Shown: piece after piece, positions 24,590 to 37,900 of the stretch
How positions within the stretch are numbered: the stretch's first letter is position 1
How the letters are laid out: each line of letters opens with the position of its first letter
Origin: Anarhynchus alexandrinus
Lineage: Eukaryota; Chordata; Aves; Charadriiformes; Charadriidae
Direction of reading: 5' to 3'
Assembly (NCBI GenBank): GCA_008711295.1
Contig: VUYV01000214.1
Span: forward strand, 186,001 to 250,000
DNA: 64,000 nucleotides
The notes under the pieces: model-generated
What the model was told of the DNA's origin: nothing
What the model saw: only the letters and a program-made list of their open reading frames with translations
Databases searched by the model: none
Made by a program: the position numbers and the translations under genes

Positions 24590-26200
24590 ATCCCAACACT
24601 CTTAAGAATGAGCTTCTAGTGCTTATGTTATAAGAAATGATGGACAAAAATTTCCTGTTTGTGTTTTCCATGATTCTTGTTATTTTCTACATTGCTTTTG
24701 CATTTATCCCTCTGACAACTTTTTTCCTAGGGTGAAGGATCCTAGTCTGTTTATTTTGGTCCTTCGTTGTTCAGAACTTTCCATTCCTTTTGTCATCCTT
24801 AATTACTTTCTCACTATTTCTAATGCTGCTGTCTCCATTTTTGAGATGGAAGGATGAGAACTAGCTGCCATATTCAAGTTACAAATATTCAAACAGGTGC
24901 CCTAGGGATTTGTACAGTGACATGATGTTGCTTTCTGTTTTGTTCTCTATCACTTTCCTGACATTTCCTAGCCTGCTTTTTTGACTTCCACTGAGCTGAC
25001 ACTTTGATAGAACTATCCACGGCAACTCAAACGTATCTTTCCTGGGTGGTAATTCTAATTTTAAGTTCATTGCTGTGTTCATATAGTTACGGTTGTTTAT
25101 TCCCATGTCCATTTTGCAGTCATCAGCACTGAGATTCATCTTGCATTTCAACAGTATTTTGAAAATCATCTGCAACTCTTTGTGATCACATTTAATTTGT
25201 GTTACCCTGATTTTTTTTTCTCATCAGTAAGCTTTGTTACTTCATTTTTTCCAGATCATTTATGAATATGTTGAACAGCTCATTCAAGCTGTTTCCTAAC
25301 TTTTAATCAGTTGTTAATCCTCTATAGGACCTTCCCTCTTATTCTTTGAGAGCTTAGGAGGTTTTTTAACAGTCTTTGGTGAGAGACTTCATCAAAAAGG
25401 ATTTAGAAATGCAAGTTTTATATCAAGTGATCATGGATATCCACATGCTCATCAACTTCTTCAAAGAACTCAGTTTTGTGCGGGATGACTTCCTTCTACA
25501 AAAACTATGTAAGCGGCAATTGCTATGTCATTTCTATCTTATGCCCAGTAATTCTTTTTTTCATTATTATTCTTTATACCAATTTCAGGCATACAGAAGT
25601 TAGACCTCCTGCCCTGTGCATCCCCTCAAAACGCTTTTCAAACCTTGGCATTGTGTTTGCTGCTTTTTCTCCTAGTACTGCGGCTGAGTTAGGTCTTACA
25701 TTGTATGCCGCAGTTTAATTGCTCAGCCTTTACTATTTCATGTTCAGTTTAGATTTCAGTCAAGATTTCTAAAATATCGAATCCTCAGATTTACTCTTGT
25801 TCATTTACTGATTAGTCCTAAAACCTTTTCCTCCAATTCTTCAGCTTGAGACAGTTCCCCTGGCTCTTCTCTGCAAAGAAAACCCCGGTGTGGGGACCTC
25901 CTTACATGCCTATGGAAGATGCGTGGATGCAGAGAATTCATTTAGCTTTTATGCTTCATCCTTATCTTCTTTGAGCACTCTTTTTACATCTCAATCATCC
26001 GACAGCCCTACAGACTCTCTGGCAGGCTTCCTGCTTCTGTTCTTTGAAAATAATTTTATTACATGTTTTTATGTCTTCAGCTACTTGTTCCTCAAGATAG
26101 GCTTTTCAACGGACTTACTATGGTTTCTCATTTAACTTACCAGATCTCTGCTCTTTTCTGTTTTCCTTATTTGAGTAGAACTTGCACTTTTTGAGGGACA
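24590..26200 (-). mobile_element. Old decayed CR1-type LINE, ORF2 remnant
   Basis: Read on the minus strand, scattered pieces of CR1 ORF2 appear in the correct order. Near 26050-26200 is the linker between endonuclease and reverse transcriptase (SLKK.., KENRKE). Near 25930 is a remnant of the LNEFF block. Near 25370-25400 is AFDEVSH (motif A region), and near 25250-25290 LFNIFINDL. Near 24890-25175 are KCKMNLSADDCK, NNRNY, IENKTES and SLYKS..HLFEYL. Below that lie degraded traces of the C-terminal region down to about 24600. Stops and frame changes are many, so it is long dead. It differs clearly from the younger copies at 21.9 and 45 kb and belongs to an older CR1 group. The ends are approximate. 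Confidence 0.7.
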
Positions 26201-29200
26201 GTACCCTCCTTTATTCAGCTGTTACACCATCCTGGGCTGAGGCAGCAGCAAAGGGCAGGTTCTTTTGAACTGACAGCACCATTTTAAATATTTCCAACAT
26301 TAGAGACTCGTAATTGTCCGTTCCCCACTCTGTCATATGACAGACACTGTTCTGTGACTCTGCCTCTGTCCCCCATGCCATCTCCCGACTGTCTTCGTCC
26401 ACACACGTGGACCCATTACTGATGTGGCACACTGTCGCTGCAGGGAGGAGCCTGATACAGGCTGAGCTCCTTCTCTTCCTTCCCTTAGATGGTAACGCGC
26501 CTCCTGCTTTCTAGCAAAGTGCCAGAGGAAAAGAGAGCTGATACAAGGTATGGGACAAGCGCGGCTCTGAGACTTGAGTGGGGGGAGCTGTGTGGGAAAG
26601 GTACTAAGGGGTTTTGGAAGGAGAGGTGAAGTACTGCACGGTAGGGGAAGAGCATGGGATCCCAGTGCCATCTTGTTCATCAGCTTCCACAGTACGGCAG
26701 TGCTTTTGCAGGACAAGTCCCTGTGCCTCGGCCAAATCTGACCAGCTGGAAACTGAGGGAGGACGTGGGCAAACAAAAGGAGGTGCTTCCCTCTACCCTA
26801 GTCCTCCACACCGACCCTTCCAGCACAGCAAAGATTTGTGATGTTATACTCTCACAGTACTGTGCGGTATTGTGCTACTCTCATCGGGGCTGCTGTTGCA
26901 CAGGCTTCCCATGGTGCTGCACAGCTCTTCTCTGTCGTGACTGAAGTAGCACAGAAGATCCAGGTTCCCCAGGGAGATTAAGCACCATCCTAGTCTGGGG
27001 CATTTCTTAACAACTGCTGTTGGATATAGAGTCCTGAAAGTTTGTTCTGTGAATTCGGTTCCTAGGAGGCTTATTTTGTGTGTGCACAGAGGCTCAGCCC
27101 AAGTGCTATGCATTGCTCTGGATGGCAGGATAGCCAAGACTTAAATGCGACAGTGCTGGGTGTTTTAGTGACTTGTTCTCCCTTATAAATTTTACCCTCT
27201 TATCACTGACAGTCAGCAGAGCTGCACCGTTAACTCTGTAGCAAGAGGTTTGTGTTTTTGGAACGAAATATTCCCGTGCCACTTGTATGTGGCTTAGCTG
27301 GTGAAAACAAAGCTTTTATCTATCACAGCTCTTTTAGATAACGGGTCCCTTCTCCATTGTTTCTGATGAAATGTCATCTGGAGTTTCTGTACAGACGTTC
27401 AGGCTTGAATTCTGTCCCTGGTTGCTCGTCAGTCCGATAGGTTGTTCTTGCGGAGCTGAACAAAGACACAGTAACTCGTGCTGTGTATCTCAGTGCAAAA
27501 CCTCACTGGATGGAGCTGCAGGCTGGAGATGTACATGTTGCAGGCATAAAAATAAAAACTTTTGTTCATGTGGCTGCTTTAAGTGGGCACATTTTTGCAA
27601 CTATGCCCTCCTTCTGTGATGTTAATATGTGAGATTGAGCAGGACTGAGCCTGGGCAGTCCCTGAGTGGTAAACTCTTCGTAGGTGGTGACCTTCCCTGG
27701 CATTGTTATTACTGAATGGTGACCCAACTTGGTGTAGGGTAACAGTGTTAAACTCTTTGGGATGCTGCTGTCAGACTATGTTGCTTGCTGACATGATTTA
27801 GGCCTTGGCTCTTTTCATCAACAGAGAGATGCTGATGTTCTTGCCCAGGGAATGGCATTCTGCCAAACTAAAATACCTACCTAGGGCTCTTAAAGCCACG
27901 CTGCTTTTCACTTCTCCTTTTATGAATCTTCTGTTGCACCGATCCCACAGAACTGCAGTAGCCTTATGCCCCTTGGATCCGCCGTGTTACAATGGGGAAC
28001 CACAGAGAGAATTCACCTCCATGCAGAGAACTAGCACAAAATGGAGGGTACTGGTCAACTCACACTCAGAACTGAAAAATTCTCCTTTGAACATTGCATA
28101 GACTTCATGCTAAACTCTGTAGAAAGGTGATTTTCACACAGAACATTACGCACAGTCTAAAATTGTCCTTGGTTACTCGAAAGCTTAAAGGAGTTGCACC
28201 AGGCAGTTAAAAGCGGAATCTGGCGCTCTGCAAACTGCAGCGCTGTCCTTTGGGATGAAAGGTGCTTGAGAAATGTAAGTTACGACAATAACAAAAAAAA
28301 TCCTGTCTCTTTGTGTTGTGGGGTGGTGCTCAAAGTCACGCACATGCAGAGAGGGAAAGAATGGGCCCCTGGCAGGGGAGTTTTCATGAGGGCCCAGCAC
28401 TGACCCATGCGGAGTGAGGATTCTCGAGTTACAGATGGAGGGAGGAACAGGATCAGAAAAACAAAACTGGTTTGAAGTTCAGGTGATGAAAAGTGGTCGG
28501 CTGGAGTTCAAAGACAGGATTATTGGCTAGTGTTGCTTTAGTAGTTGGTGGGGGAAGAGCTTAAGGCCACAGCATTACTGCATTGCTGATTTATCAACAC
28601 AGCCAACACTGTGTATGGTATTTGAGTCACTTCTAAATCCAGCCGCTGGCAATGAAAAGCACATTTAATCCATGTGTTAGATTGTTTGAAGAGGTATCTG
28701 TCTCCTGGTCTCTCTCCGAGGTTGGGATTGCTGAAATTGAAAAGGAGGTGAGAGAGGAGATTTTAACTGTTTCACAAACACTTCTCCTTTTCAGGGGGTC
28801 ACATCTCCAATAGCATCTTTAATGTTTGGGATATTGAAAAATGAAAGGCTCTCTCCCCTCTTGCACCCCACAGAGAGAACACCCACTGTCTCTTCTGTGA
28901 TTAAGGGGCAAAAATCAAAGACAGGATTTGTATTTAAACAGTTTATTGTTTTTAAGTGTGTTTTTTTCTCAAGCTGGGATTAGTGTTCTGCACTTAGGAG
29001 TTCCAGGATTCATCTGCACTGTTGGCTCAGATCTCTCTGCAGCAGCCCACCACTGCAACATGCCTTATTGAAGTAATTCTCCTTTAGTCCTTTTCTTCAG
29101 TTCTCTTCCTTGAAAGAGTATAATTGTTTAACTAGTTCTCTCAATGGTTAATTCCCCTCTGATTTAATACCCATACACTTTGTTAGCATGGGAGGGGCTC

Positions 29201-30260
29201 ACACTGGCTGTGGGATGTTATAGACTGACGCTCCAAAAATGTCAGTGCAGGAATAGAGGACAGTTCTCAGATCTTATTCATCTGCAGAGTTACCAAATGC
29301 CTGGAATAAGAGTGGGGCAATCAGAGGATGAACCTAAGCTATATTTGCAAACCTGCAAAAGGTATCCAAAGTAAGAATTAAAGAGCATCAGTAAGTGGAC
29401 GGAGAGAAGCAGGGGCGAAAAAGTTTGGAATAGCTGGTAAGGTGAAGACTGAGAATAAAGCACATTGGTAAAACATAGGGTGTTATAGTTCAGTATTGAT
29501 GTATATTGACAAAACCCTAAGGCAGCAGGCTGGAATAGCAGGTGCATAGCAGATCACAGCTGAGCTATGTACTCCATCCAACCTACATGGGAGGCCCCAA
29601 CACTGAAACCACCCCAATTGCTGTAGGACGGGTTCAAGCTGAAAGAGCAGAGCTGTCTGTGGACTGCTAAAAAATTTGCCTTGGGGCCACCTAGTTCACA
29701 TCAGTCACTTGAATACAAATTCACCTATAAGCAGAAAAAAAAGAGGGTGCTAACAGAATCCAATAGGAAGCATGTGAAGATCTTTTTATAGTTGGAAATA
29801 AGATGTAACAAATCTCAGAACCAATCTCCAGTGATGCCCCTCTTGTGGATCACTTTATCTGGGCATCTTTAGTCAAGTGCAAAAGGACTCTGCAAGCAGG
29901 AAATGCACAATTTAGCCAATAAATAATTGCTCTCTACAGTTAACACACACAGAAGCTAGCTAGGATTTAATGAAATATTAGGCTAAGTATTAGCATACTC
30001 CTCACCTGTGTAAAGGCACCCAAAGGGTCTTTGCTGGTGAGGCAGGCATCAGTTGGGAGGGAAGAGTCAGCCTCCATAGCTGCCATCTGCCATCAGTTGG
30101 GTCAGGACCGCTGGCACTGACAGCTCAACTTGGCTACCCCAATGATTCTTGACTGGTCCTCAGATAGACTGACTATCCCAACTGAACCTCCTGTGGTTCT
30201 GTCTTTCCTCTGAGATTTTATATCTTTCCATGCTGGTGTTTTTCCTTTTGAATTCCTGTG
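26201..30260. other. Intergenic, no gene recognised
   Basis: Non-coding stretch; short open frames on both strands lack domains or splice support. Part may be 5' non-coding intron of GRAP2, because mammalian GRAP2 has an untranslated first exon far upstream, but I cannot place it. Confidence 0.45.
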
Positions 30261-30543
30261 CTACTGCTGGTGCCGTCTCGACAGCCCTAACTGTCTATAA
30301 CTTTTGCCCTGCAGACTTTCTTCCAGCTCATTCTCAGCAGTTTGAGTCAAGTTGCACTGTATCAGAGCTGAGCCCTGGATCCTTGGTATGCAGGTGGTTN
30401 CGCTACTGCTGGTGCCGTCTCAACAGCCCTAACTCTGTCTATAACTTTTGCCCTGCAGACTTTCTTCCAGCTCATTCTCAGCAGTTTGAGTCAAGTTGCA
30501 CTGTATCAGAGCTGAGCCCTGGATCCTTGGTATGCAGGTGGTT
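30261..30543 (+). repeat. Near-identical direct duplication around one N (assembly join)
   Basis: Copy 1 is 30261-30399 (139 bases) and copy 2 is 30403-30543 (141 bases). They differ by one G/A change and one two-base CT insertion. A single undetermined base, N, lies at 30400, exactly between them. Two alleles of the same segment placed end to end at a closed gap would look just like this. A genuine tandem duplication is possible but less likely. Any reading frame crossing it is unreliable. Confidence 0.85.
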
Positions 30544-31873
30544 AAATCCCTGGGTTGTGTGTCAAAGGAGGAAGCTTACAGCAGGTACTGCAGAGAAGAA
30601 GGGTTACAGTAGTCTGTTGATTTTAAAGTGGCATAATTTTGGAGCTTGCTCAGTATCAGCACTTTATATTTTGGGAGTATTGTCTCAGTTCTAACAGGAG
30701 ACAAGAAATAGCCCCCTAACTAGGGTTGTTCATACAGTTTCTTTCTAGGGCTTTCTGTTTTTTCTCAAGCCGTAAAGTCTGGGTGTTTTTGTGAGACGTG
30801 AAGTTTGGTAATGGGACCTTTGGTTTCTGGATCATTGTTCCCAGACGAACCTAGCTTAGTAACCATAAAAATTACTTCTGTGTTGGATCTGTCTGATGGT
30901 CTTCACAAGCTGGGCTGCAAGAGCATCTATCAGCAGCGCAGTTGCTTAATGTGGCACTGCCTAGCTATTTCGTGTTTTGTTACTGGCAGCCTCAGCTCTG
31001 GGCTGCAGGGTCCATGGAGCCAGCCATGGGAAATGACTCTTTTGATTATAGAAGTGGTCCTGCTGGGGTACATCTGAGTTATATGAGCAGGAAGTGGTGA
31101 AGAAGCGAAGCTCATGTTGCTACTTCCCCTGCCACATCTGCTGTGCTGATGAAAAGCGGGCTTTGGTTTGCAGGCTGTCTGGTAAGTTTCAGGCTCCTGG
31201 GTTACCAACACTGAGGCAGGGTAAGTGCCTGCCTTAAATTTGTCAGTGCTACAGTTTCACTCTCTGCCTGCTCCAAAATAGGGAATACAGCCTTTCTGCA
31301 AACAGTTTTTCCTAGCTGAAAAGTTGTGGTCACCCATGCTAAGGCATCACAGAAAAAAGACTCCTTCAACCTTCAGTATTGTGGACCCTGTCCAAGAAAC
31401 AATTATATTTAGTGCGGGCTGTTCGTTTTGTCCACCATTTGTCTCGCTCTTGAGATAAAGAGTAAGTCACTGCAGAGGACAAATGCATTCTTCTATTGCA
31501 TGACAGAGTCACTTGCTTTATTGGGAACTGTGACAGAGTAGTGGTTGGTCTATACAGAAGTTTTTTCCCAGCTACCAGCTTATTTGGGTGATGTGTGCAA
31601 ACTTGTCCATGAGATTGCTGCAGAGTAAGAGATCTGTTGGAATAGGCATACACAATGGGTTGTTTGAACTACCGACTTGGGCTAATTATAGCCTCTTGGC
31701 CGTGCCATCTCTTTTACCTGCTAATGTCTTCCCATGTCTAGTAACTAATGTCTACTAATAGTTGGTGCATGCTCATCCATGTACATATCACAGCATTGCC
31801 TATAAGCTTTCTAGAGGCTAGACTCAGCAGTCCCAGCAGCTCATAGATGTTGATAAGCATATGCTTCTTCCAG
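30544..31873. other. Upstream flank or 5' intron of GRAP2
   Basis: No exon recognised. If GRAP2 transcripts start further upstream, as in mammals, this is the end of the first intron. Confidence 0.45.
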
Positions 31874-31898
31874 CTTTGCTCTTCCACCAAGACACAGT
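31874..31898 (+). other. GRAP2: GRAP2 5' UTR part of the first coding exon
   Basis: A pyrimidine-rich run ending CTTCCAG (AG at 31872-31873) makes a plausible acceptor, leaving 25 untranslated bases before the ATG. The start has A at -3 and G at +4, a strong Kozak context. The acceptor is inferred; a start inside this stretch is not excluded. Confidence 0.5.
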
Positions 31899-31976
31899 AT
31901 GGAAGCCATCGCCAAGTTTGATTTCAGTGCTTCTGGAGAGGATGAGTTGAGCTTCCAGGCTGGAGATATGCTGAAG
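31899..31976 (+). CDS. GRAP2: GRAP2 coding exon 1: start of N-terminal SH3
   Basis: Codes residues 1-26, starting [14 protein letters not shown] (5-9) is the ALYDY-type motif of SH3 domains, followed by the acidic GEDEL of the RT loop. The exon ends AAG before GTAAGT, a consensus donor, in phase 0. Confidence 0.95.
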
Positions 31977-34900
31977 GTAAGTACAGCCCCAGGCTTGACT
32001 AAACAGCATTTCTGAAAGTGCTGCCAGATCTTTTACACTCCCATTTGCCTTGACAAAACTGATGAAGACAGATGCCTATAAACTGAGATACAAATGCAGG
32101 ACAATCAGCTCCCATAGGGCTTGCTATAGGTCAACCAACAACTTCCAAGTTGCTTGAGTCTGTGTCCACTTCACTTGATTTTAGGTCCATAAGCTATGGA
32201 TTTAGTTGCCCTACAGTCCTCCAGTAGTCAGCAGGAAAGGATAAGTACCCTTGCTGGGGCAGAGATCCAGTTCTTCGGCAGACAGATTTTGAGGGTCCTG
32301 TCTGTTTTCATTGACTATATAGGTAGCCTAAGGTGACTAAGTTTAGGATATGTCTAAAAGCAGGCAGGATGAGTGTGGTCCAGAGATTGCTGTCTTCCTT
32401 ATTTCCAGCTCTGAAACTGTTTAAAAGATAGTTATCATGCATTATAGAACTTAACTTTTCACTGTAAGTAATTACTGTTAGTTGCCACAGGGGTTTTAGG
32501 CAATTGCAAATAGAAGAGGAAAAGTCCATGAGACAGTCTGTTACACACATAATGGAAGAGTTTAAGAGGTCCTGGGCTAATAATATTATATACACCCTCG
32601 CAGGAATTTAGCAGTGGGGGAATGGCAGAAGTACAGTTGATCATATACAATACAGAGTATGTGAGAGTCTCTTTGAAGTTGATTTGCATGTGTTATGGTA
32701 GAACAGTTCTTGTTAACCCTACCAAAGTCCCACAGGTGAAGTCACACGCTGCTCCACCCTAATTATTTATCCACTTCTCAGCCCCCAGCATAGCTGTTTT
32801 GTTTCAGTTGAAAATGCCTGTGTATAATTCCACTCTAAGGCCTTAACTCCTCCTCTGTCCAAAGGGATGATGTACAACAATAGGATCTAAACCCTTGTTT
32901 GGCCAGGGAGCCTTCGCTACCTCCCTGTACAGTCCCAGCTATTCCAGTTAGTAACCAGATATTGGGTCTCAGCCTTGCCTCTTCCATCACCACCTTTTTT
33001 TATTTTATTGGTCTTTTAATTCTTGAAGCTTAGACAAAGCTGATGGCATCCAGAACTCATTAAGATCAAATATCAGGTTTTTCCAGAGAGGAAAGAAGGT
33101 TCTGGAGAAGTCACTGCCTCATCTTCAGCATAAGATGAACACTCTTATGCCTAATTCTTCCTTAGGTCAAAAGTAGTCGCCATGCCCCTATTTTCCCATG
33201 ATCTTTATCTGATATCTTCTTCCCCAGGAGACTGTTGTTTCATCAGGTCCCTGGCTGGGGTGATGGTGTTGGCCAGAGCACTTTTCCTTCTGTTCTTCTA
33301 TTTCCCTTCCTGTAAAATCATTATAAACTAGAGCTTCCTTCAAAGTATGTTGGAAGCTACTGATGAAAAGTGTCAAATAACACTACACATCAGTATTATT
33401 ATTAGTTGTCACAGAGACTTCACTACCAGAAAAGTCAGATTGCCTCTTGTGTTAACGTCCTTGAGGTAAACAAAATAACACCTTAGCCGCCCAAGCCGTA
33501 GTAACAGTAAATTAGCCTGAGTGACATCTCTCTTCTGGCATACGCACACATACATTCATACCCCGTCATGAGCCCCCTCCTGCTGCTTGCACAACCTGCT
33601 GGCTGTCTTTTCTGATTTATAAAGGAGATAAGATGAACAGTATTGATGTAGAGATTAGAAAACAGGAAACATGAGGCCCTCAACCAGCAGTGACAGGAGG
33701 AAATCCACCCTCTCACCCCCCCCTACATCCTTCTCTGAGAGGATGACACACTAAGACAAACCTGCCAGCCCTGCACTGAGAACCAGCAGGTGGGTCTTTC
33801 TGGAAACCTTGCTGCCAACAGAGCAGGGCCTGAGCGTGAGCAGGGAGTAGCTATCATCCCTTTTGGTTGGCCACAGCAGCAAAAAAAGAGCCTTAATCTG
33901 GCACCCGGGGATGGGGGAAGCAGTGACTATACGAGCAGAGAACTCCACAGCTTTCTATTCCCCAACCTTTCTGTATCCAAATGCATAAAAAAGGCCTACA
34001 TGGCAGGCACGGCAATGGAGAATCGGCCTGAGAGATAGCAACATCCTGTTGCCAACACCAAGCAGTTAGAATGTGCGTTAGGCTCCCAAAAATATGAGAC
34101 TGGCTTACAAAACAACTGTTATTGTTGTTAACAATAGATTTTAAATTAAGTCTTTTCCACTCGCTTTCTCCTTTTAAAACTGTCATGGCTCATGCTTTCA
34201 GGCTCCTCTCCAAAACCAGAGAGAACAGAAACATGTTCTATTTCATAAAGTGGAATTCTGTCCCAGGAGTTGGAATGTCAAACAAAACACCGAAGACCAC
34301 AATGTTTGCAGTAAAATCACAACGTGGTTGTATCCCTGTTCTCTCTCCTCTAGCTCAGGGCTGCATCAGGGACCATCAGCCAGGGAGCAGTGAATTTGGG
34401 AAGTCCCTGGTCAGCAGGGCAGTCCCTAAGGACCATTAAAGTCAACATTAATGCAAGCACACTTGAAGCTGCTCCAGTGTGCACTGTGGGCTGGCTTCCT
34501 GCTATCCTCCAATCTCTTAAGCATAATAGCGGCTTTAAAATATTTTTTGCCTCCTTCTTTTATCTACCTTGGCAAAGCTCAGGGCAGCTGAAGACTTAAC
34601 CCACTAAATAATCTCTTGTGAAATAAGAGCACATGGTAACATTTGTGCAGTCATAATGCACACATGCAGAAATATAGCTGTATATCCCTTCCTACCCATA
34701 CCCGTCGGAGGAGTTTTCACAGATTTTTTTCCTTCCTTGTGAAACTGAGATGCTCCGGTACCAACTATTAAAAGCAACACAGAGAACTCCTTAAACCCAT
34801 ATGAAGTCCTGCAGAGCTGAATTTCTCCATTTCAAGGGCATCACAGACATGCAGACAGCATCCCCAGCCACCTCCACAGGCATTCAGATGAAGGCATAAA

Positions 34901-37900
34901 GTTAACAGGCAATCCCTCTAATTCCACTCAGCCTTCTTTATTACTTTTTTGCTCTGAAGTGGTCATCAGCCGCTAACCTTGCTGCATGGTGGGCGGGAAG
35001 TAGAGCATATGTGGACTTCTCTTCTATTCTTACAAGAAATTCTAGAATCTTGGCTAATTTTGCCTTTCTCAGGAGACACGTTTATTCCCATCCATTTCTC
35101 CATTGCAGGTTTTGAGCTCCCAGGAAGAGTGGTACAAGGCTGAGCTCAGAAGTCAAGAGGGCTACGTTCCTAAGAACTTCATTGATTTTCACGCTCCCCC
35201 GTAAGTGTCATGGAAACTGTGTGCACCACCATTGCACATTTCCACAGAGTGCTGGCAAGAGCACGTGCGTGTTCACGCACAAAGGAAGACATGACACAGG
35301 AAGCAGTAGTTATAACATACTACAGTTTAAGGCTGGCAAGGATTGTCATAACGCTGTACAAAGTTCTGCCAGCGCACCTTATTTCTACCCTGAAGCATCT
35401 TCTGTTCTTTCAGAGCTGAATGGTTTTCAGTGCTGTCTATCACTCCCAAGTGACTCCTTTGTTACTGTTGCTCAGAGGGATGTCACTGGGATGTGGCAGG
35501 AACTGCATTTAGATCTCCTCGGACAGAAGGAGAATAGCCATGATGTGAAGTCTTGGCAATAGAGACACGGGCTGAGCACAAAAGGAAGAGCAAGAGATCT
35601 CTCTGAAAACGAATTATAAAAATGTAATTCCCTCCCCCCCCTCTCCCCGATTCTTAGCTACATTAACCCCCTTTTCCCGAGCCTGTCATCCGCATTCCCT
35701 CCCCCTGTGTAAGTGTGTGTGAGTTTCTCTCGATGCACTAGAGGTCAGTGCAATGCTACACGAAATGTGGCAGCTGGTGTTACTCATGGATTGACAGAGA
35801 TGATAGACCAGACATGCCGCCCTGCTCCCACACACATGCAGACACACACACACTTCTCCATGTTTCGTGACTGCACACCCAAACGTAGACCTGTCAGAGG
35901 ACAGGCGTACCTTCATTTCTCTCTTCCCACTGAGTAGATGGCACTGCACTTTCAGAAAGGACTGATAGGTGTTTAAATGCATGTTAAATGTGCCGTCCGG
36001 CCCTATGCCATAAATATGACAACGCACAGCATTTTTACAACCTTTTCCATTCAGTTGGCAGAAATGCTCCCTGAAACCCCTGTAATTCTGCTCTTTTGAA
36101 AAAGTGCTGCAGCATTTGAGGCGAGAACAGGCAGAGCATGCACCAAGCCCAGTACTGCTAGCTGTAACACACTGGTGCCCTGAGCGGGCAAACTGGGAGT
36201 GTACAGGGATTTTGAGGGTACAAATAAGTGCCACTGTCCCCTGTGGAGGTGGCACTTACCAGCCTTTTAGGACATAAACCAGCCTGCTTGGCTGAGCTGA
36301 AGGACATTATTAGTTTGCTCTGCAAATACAGGCTTGTACTTTTGGGCCTCAGGGGGATGAGATCTCCCAGATTGTTGTTCTTGTTTGCTCTTTCACAGGG
36401 CTGTGGCATCGAGCAGGGACACTAGCAGCTTCTTTTTTGGCACACACTTTTTTCATGACGCTTTCTCTGTGCAAGAGCTGTGAAGAAATATTTCCACTTT
36501 GACTCTTTTCTAGGAGTAGCAGATCTGCACTTTGAAGCAATTCAGGCCAGATGCTAGAACCAGATGTAGGGAAGAAAGCTGTCTCCTATTTTTGATGGGC
36601 CATTTTTTCCCATCTTTTTCTTGTTCAGTAATCGTTGAGACTGGTTAAAGTCTGATTTCCCTTTGCTAATGATACATAAGTAAACCATGATGATAGCAAG
36701 GAAAAGTATAACGAAACTCAAAAGTGGAAATGGCAGAGCTTATGAAACTATTCGTCCTTAATTTTAATGCAATAATGCAATACAGGCAATTGAGCTATAC
36801 ATAAAGGCAAAAGACTGCAGACTGTAGATCTTATTAGCTGTGGAGTGGACGTATATGAGTATACATGACGATTTTTTTCTCTACTGAAAAATTCCTGTTG
36901 ACATTGTATTATTTTACTATTTATGGTGACTTTCTCATTATTTGTCCAGTGCCTTATGCTATTGTTTGTTATGCCTGGCTAAATTTACATAAGTGTGCTT
37001 ATGTATTCTGTGTTTCTGCAATTTTGTGGTATTATAACTCTTGCAGGAACCAATTTATTAGTACTAAAACTTTCACGGCTTGCTTCTGCTAAAAATTTAT
37101 GTGTGTCCCTTGCAATATATCAATCACAGTCCAGTCATTTTCAATCAGTTTACCAAAATCAATTTGATGTATATGTCAGAGAATTATGTGTGTATGTATA
37201 TATACATGCACATTTGTAATTTAAAATTTCTTTGACTAACACCGTACCGTACCGTGCCTGTAATTACAGTTTCATCTGAGTGTTGTTTCTTAGCAGGCCA
37301 AAGCTTACATTGTTCTCTTTGCATCTACGTGCTTTTACTGCTCAGAGAAAATGGTCTGCACCCAACAAAACCCTATACCTTAGCATGTACATGGCCACTG
37401 GGAGTAGTCATGTGGGCTCCTCTGATCCTTTTGTTTTGTCTTTCCTCCACCCTGCTTATTCATGTTCTCCCTACCCTCAACTTTTTTGTTCCTTACCTTA
37501 ATTCACCTTCCTTATTCATGTCTCCATGATTTTTCCCACTTGACAGCTGGTTTGATGAGAGGATATCCCGCCACGAAGCAGAGAACATCCTCATGAGCAA
37601 AGGAGTTGGCTCTTTCATCGTCCGAGCCAGTCAGAACTCTCACGGTGACTTCTCCATCTCTGTCAGGTATCTGCTTCTCATAGCATTTTCTTGCTTCTTT
37701 TCCTGTTTAATGGTGTCCCTAGCCTCCTCTTGACAGGATTCCTAATGTGACGTAGCCTCTTGGGAAGCCTACATGCTGCCAGTCACTGGCAGTGATGCTG
37801 TGTTGTGAATGAGAACAAATTGGGTATTTGCTTCCCAAATGTTTCTGCCTCTTTTCAAGTGACACAGTGAATGCCCCATTCCAAAGCTGCATCCCTTGGT

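Noticed and set aside
30120..30180. Possible first coding exon of ENTHD1 (minus strand, a KNHWGS-like peptide)
   Set aside because: It lacks the SNDPWGP signature and a usable donor; the match is a few residues by chance.
30230..30694. 154-codon open frame with an internal repeat
   Set aside because: The repeat comes from the duplicated segment around the N at 30400, a probable assembly artefact; the peptide is not real evidence of a gene.
35686..36255. 189-codon open frame on the minus strand, the longest in the window
   Set aside because: It lies in GRAP2 intron 2, is rich in Cys, Ser and His without any domain pattern, runs through a CA-rich repeat, and has no splice or promoter support.
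37240..37260. Short tandem CCGTA units
   Set aside because: Only three units; too short to be a meaningful repeat.
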